Positions 62,603-64,000 of a DNA stretch of 64,000 nt are shown here, one piece after another. This DNA is from Bacteroidales bacterium. GTDB lineage: Bacteria; Bacteroidota; Bacteroidia; Bacteroidales; WCHB1-69. The position numbers were made by a program, and so were the translations under genes. The DNA is taken from assembly GCA_024685175.1 (NCBI GenBank), contig JAIKWD010000033.1, positions 62,001-126,000 on the forward strand. The letters run 5' to 3'. Position 1 is the stretch's first letter, and each line of letters starts with the position of its first letter. The notes below the pieces were generated by a model, which was not told where the DNA came from, did no database searches, and saw only the letters and a program-made list of their open reading frames with translations.

Positions 62603-62687
62603 GCCCGGGTGGCGGAATTGGTAGACGCGTACGTTTCAGGTGCGTATACCGTAAGGTGTGCAGGTTCAAGTCCTGTTCCGGGCACCA
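62603..62687 (+). tRNA. tRNA-Leu (anticodon CAG)
   Basis: An 85-nt class II tRNA. Acceptor GCCCGGG pairs with TCCGGGC (with CCA encoded), the D arm is GCGGAATTGGTAGACGC, and the anticodon stem TACGT/GCGTA surrounds loop TTCAGGT, giving CAG. The long variable arm TACCGTAAGGTGT and T arm GCAGG-TTCAAGT-CCTGT are complete. It begins 4 nt after the kdsD stop, so it is probably cut from the kdsD transcript. Confidence 0.96.
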
Positions 62688-62690
62688 AAA

Positions 62691-62726
62691 AGGAGGCAAA
62701 TCGATGATTTGACCTCCTTTTTTTGT
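62691..62726 (+). terminator. Intrinsic terminator after tRNA-Leu
   Basis: AGGAGGCAAATC pairs with GATTTGACCTCCT (one bulged base) around a short GAT loop and is followed by a T7 tract. Confidence 0.9.
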
Positions 62727-62748
62727 AATAAGCAATCACGATATGCCT

Positions 62749-62778
62749 TGTAGAGGCACACGATTGTGCGCCTCCACA
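62749..62778. repeat. REP-like palindrome (TGTAGAGGC...GCCTCCACA)
   Basis: A 30-bp imperfect palindrome, TGTAGAGGCACAC-GAT-TGTGCGCCTCCACA, lies in the spacer between tRNA-Leu and rsmI. The GTAGAGGC end sequence resembles short dispersed palindromes I recall from other Bacteroidota and cyanobacteria. Only one copy is present in the window. Confidence 0.55.
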
Positions 62779-62800
62779 AAAATATAAATTGCAAATTGTT

Positions 62801-63472
62801 ATGAAATTATACCTCGTTCCGACCCCCATCGGCAATTTGGAAGACATCACGCTGCGCGCGCTTAACGTGCTGCAGATGGTGGACCTTGTGCTTTGCGAGG
62901 ACACCCGCACGACGCGCAACCTGCTCAATCACTATGAGATAGACAAGCGTTGTGTGGCGTATCACATCTTCAACGAGCACGAGCGCATGGACAGCTTCAT
63001 CGCACAGATACAAGCCAACGAGAGTGTAGCCCTTGTAAGTGACGCCGGCACCCCGGGGATCTCCGATCCTGGTTTCCTGCTCGTGCGCGAGTGCGTCGCC
63101 CGTGGCATCGAGGTGGAGTGCCTGCCCGGCGCCACAGCCCTTGTGCCAGCCCTCGTGCAGTCCGGACTGCCGTGCGACCGCTTCTTCTTCTATGGCTTCC
63201 TTCCTCACAAGAAAGGCAAGGAGACGCTGTTGCGCCGTTTTGCCGAGATGGAGGAGACGGTGGCGTTCTACGAGTCGCCGCACCGTCTGGTGAAGTCGCT
63301 GGAAAAGATGGTGGAGATTATGGGCCCTGACCGTCAAATTGCGATTTCAAAGGAGATAAGCAAGATACACGCCTTCACGTTTCGGGGCACGTTGGCCGAA
63401 GCCGTGGCGTATTTCAGCCAAGGCGAAGTCAAGGGCGAGTTCGTGCTAGTATTAGCTGGCAAGCAAGACTAG
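62801..63472 (+). CDS. rsmI: 16S rRNA 2'-O-ribose C1402 methyltransferase
   Basis: Methylates C1402 in the ribosomal P site. The start is MKLYLVPTPIGNLEDITLRA (223 aa); four codons upstream is another Met, but this one fits family length. Motifs: PTPIGNLEDITLRAL, LCEDTRTTRNLL, LVSDAGTPGISDPG and ESPHRLVKSLEKM. The C-terminus is shorter than the 286-aa E. coli form, as in many Bacteroidota. Confidence 0.95.
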   Translation: MKLYLVPTPIGNLEDITLRALNVLQMVDLVLCEDTRTTRNLLNHYEIDKRCVAYHIFNEHERMDSFIAQIQANESVALVSDAGTPGISDPGFLLVRECVARGIEVECLPGATALVPALVQSGLPCDRFFFYGFLPHKKGKETLLRRFAEMEETVAFYESPHRLVKSLEKMVEIMGPDRQIAISKEISKIHAFTFRGTLAEAVAYFSQGEVKGEFVLVLAGKQD

Positions 63473-63517
63473 CATCAATTCCAATTTCCGACTTAAGAGG
63501 GCTGTTATCGCCTCAGA

Positions 63518-63548
63518 CAAAAAAAAAGGACCGCCTAGGCGGTCCCTT
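63518..63548 (-). terminator. Terminator downstream of rpsE
   Basis: The perfect palindrome GGACCGCCTAGGCGGTCC (63528-63545) with an A-run before it becomes a hairpin followed by T-run on the minus strand, ending the rpsE transcript. Confidence 0.9.
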
Positions 63549-63572
63549 ATTTCAAGATAGATGTGTCTGTGA

Positions 63573-64000
63573 TTAGCCGTTAAACACTTTGTCAAGGCCA
63601 ACTCCACGAACTTGGGCCACGGTGTAAGCATCGCGCATCTTGGAGAGAGCGTCGATAGTAGCTTTCACCACGCTGTGGGGGTTAGAGGAGCCTTTAGACT
63701 TGGCAAGCACGTTCTTCACGCCAACACTCTCAAGGACGGCACGCATAGCACCACCGGCGATAACACCGGTACCAGGGGCTGCGGGTTTCATGAACACGGT
63801 AGCACCGCTGTACTTGCCTTCTTGCGCGTGAGGGATGGTACCCTTAAGGATGGGCACTTGGATGAGGTTTTTCTTAGCGTCTTCGGTACCTTTGGCGATA
63901 GCGGTGGAGACTTCCTTTGCCTTACCGAGGCCGTAGCCGACGATGCCGTTTTCATTTCCAACCACCATAATGGCTGCGAAACTGAAGATTCGACCACCCT
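63573..64000 (-). CDS. rpsE: 30S ribosomal protein S5 (5' end cut by window)
   Basis: The last about 142 codons of S5. Translation beyond the internal ATG continues upstream as [18 protein letters not shown], so the gene runs off the window and the internal Met is not the start. [39 protein letters not shown] and [20 protein letters not shown] are the S5 core. The end [11 protein letters not shown] matches Bacteroidota S5. Normally rpmD, rplO and secY follow; here a terminator and then an opposite-strand gene follow instead. Confidence 0.95.
   Translation of the reverse strand, partial: GGRIFSFAAIMVVGNENGIVGYGLGKAKEVSTAIAKGTEDAKKNLIQVPILKGTIPHAQEGKYSGATVFMKPAAPGTGVIAGGAMRAVLESVGVKNVLAKSKGSSNPHSVVKATIDALSKMRDAYTVAQVRGVGLDKVFNG

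Noticed and set aside
62596..62603. TAACTTTG match to the promoter element just before tRNA-Leu
   Set aside because: It overlaps the kdsD stop and the first tRNA base, so transcription would start inside the tRNA.

Overview
The window looks like a chromosome segment of a Bacteroidota bacterium, most likely Bacteroidales and probably uncultured. Evidence: TAnnTTTG promoter elements, six proteins with type IX secretion (T9SS) sorting domains, a TonB-dependent receptor paired with a DUF4249 lipoprotein, DUF4292 and HU-CCDC81/SPOR proteins, and a flexirubin-type tyrosine ammonia-lyase. No phage, IS element, rRNA operon or CRISPR array was seen. Gene density is high: no gap without a gene exceeds about 270 bp.

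Layout. 0-6.4 kb: Na+/solute symporter (cut by the window edge), pgi, TonB receptor plus DUF4249 lipoprotein, and a tiny acidic lipoprotein. 6.6-13.4 kb: an eight-gene aryl-polyene/flexirubin-like operon (tyrosine ammonia-lyase, ketoreductase, ketosynthase, ACP, LpxL-type acyltransferase, O-methyltransferase, hot-dog dehydratase, thioesterase). 13.4-16.7 kb: threonine dehydrogenase, class-V aminotransferase, EamA exporter, tRNA-Val. 16.8-25.7 kb: T9SS cargo, a lipoprotein with an exopolysaccharide-initiating transferase, a GNAT-like/SDR pair, DUF975 membrane protein, free-Met sulfoxide reductase and another T9SS cargo. 25.9-33.1 kb: OPT transporter, dNK, kdsB, HU-SPOR protein, pssA, LOG-family protein, DNA polymerase III delta'. 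33.1-39.7 kb: flippase, beta-barrel protein, 44-aa lipoprotein, BamA-like protein, hisS, DUF389. 39.7-46.8 kb: T9SS protein overlapping a beta-helix protein, PBP1A, large T9SS type B protein. 46.8-54.2 kb (minus strand): AddB-like nuclease, lepA, clpB. 54.4-63.5 kb: YqeY-like, lpxB, two T9SS type B proteins, DUF4292, a four-helix-bundle cassette, queG, kdsD, tRNA-Leu, rsmI. The right edge holds the 3' part of rpsE followed by a terminator.

The common theme is the envelope. kdsD and kdsB supply CMP-Kdo and lpxB builds lipid A. The glycosyl-1-phosphate transferase and flippase serve surface polysaccharide. PBP1A polymerises peptidoglycan, PssA makes phospholipid, and BamA-like and TonB proteins occupy the outer membrane. 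The polyketide operon probably makes an aryl-polyene-type envelope pigment or lipid.

The most unusual signals are: (1) the compact ammonia-lyase polyketide operon, which lacks several usual partners; (2) many intergenic tandem arrays with a 7-bp period but different unit sequences; (3) a four-helix-bundle gene bracketed by inverted copies of such a heptamer array; (4) patchy depletion of the tetranucleotide CATG; (5) an rpsE gene that ends at a terminator instead of running into rpmD. All functional calls come from reading motifs and remembered family features; no database search was run.
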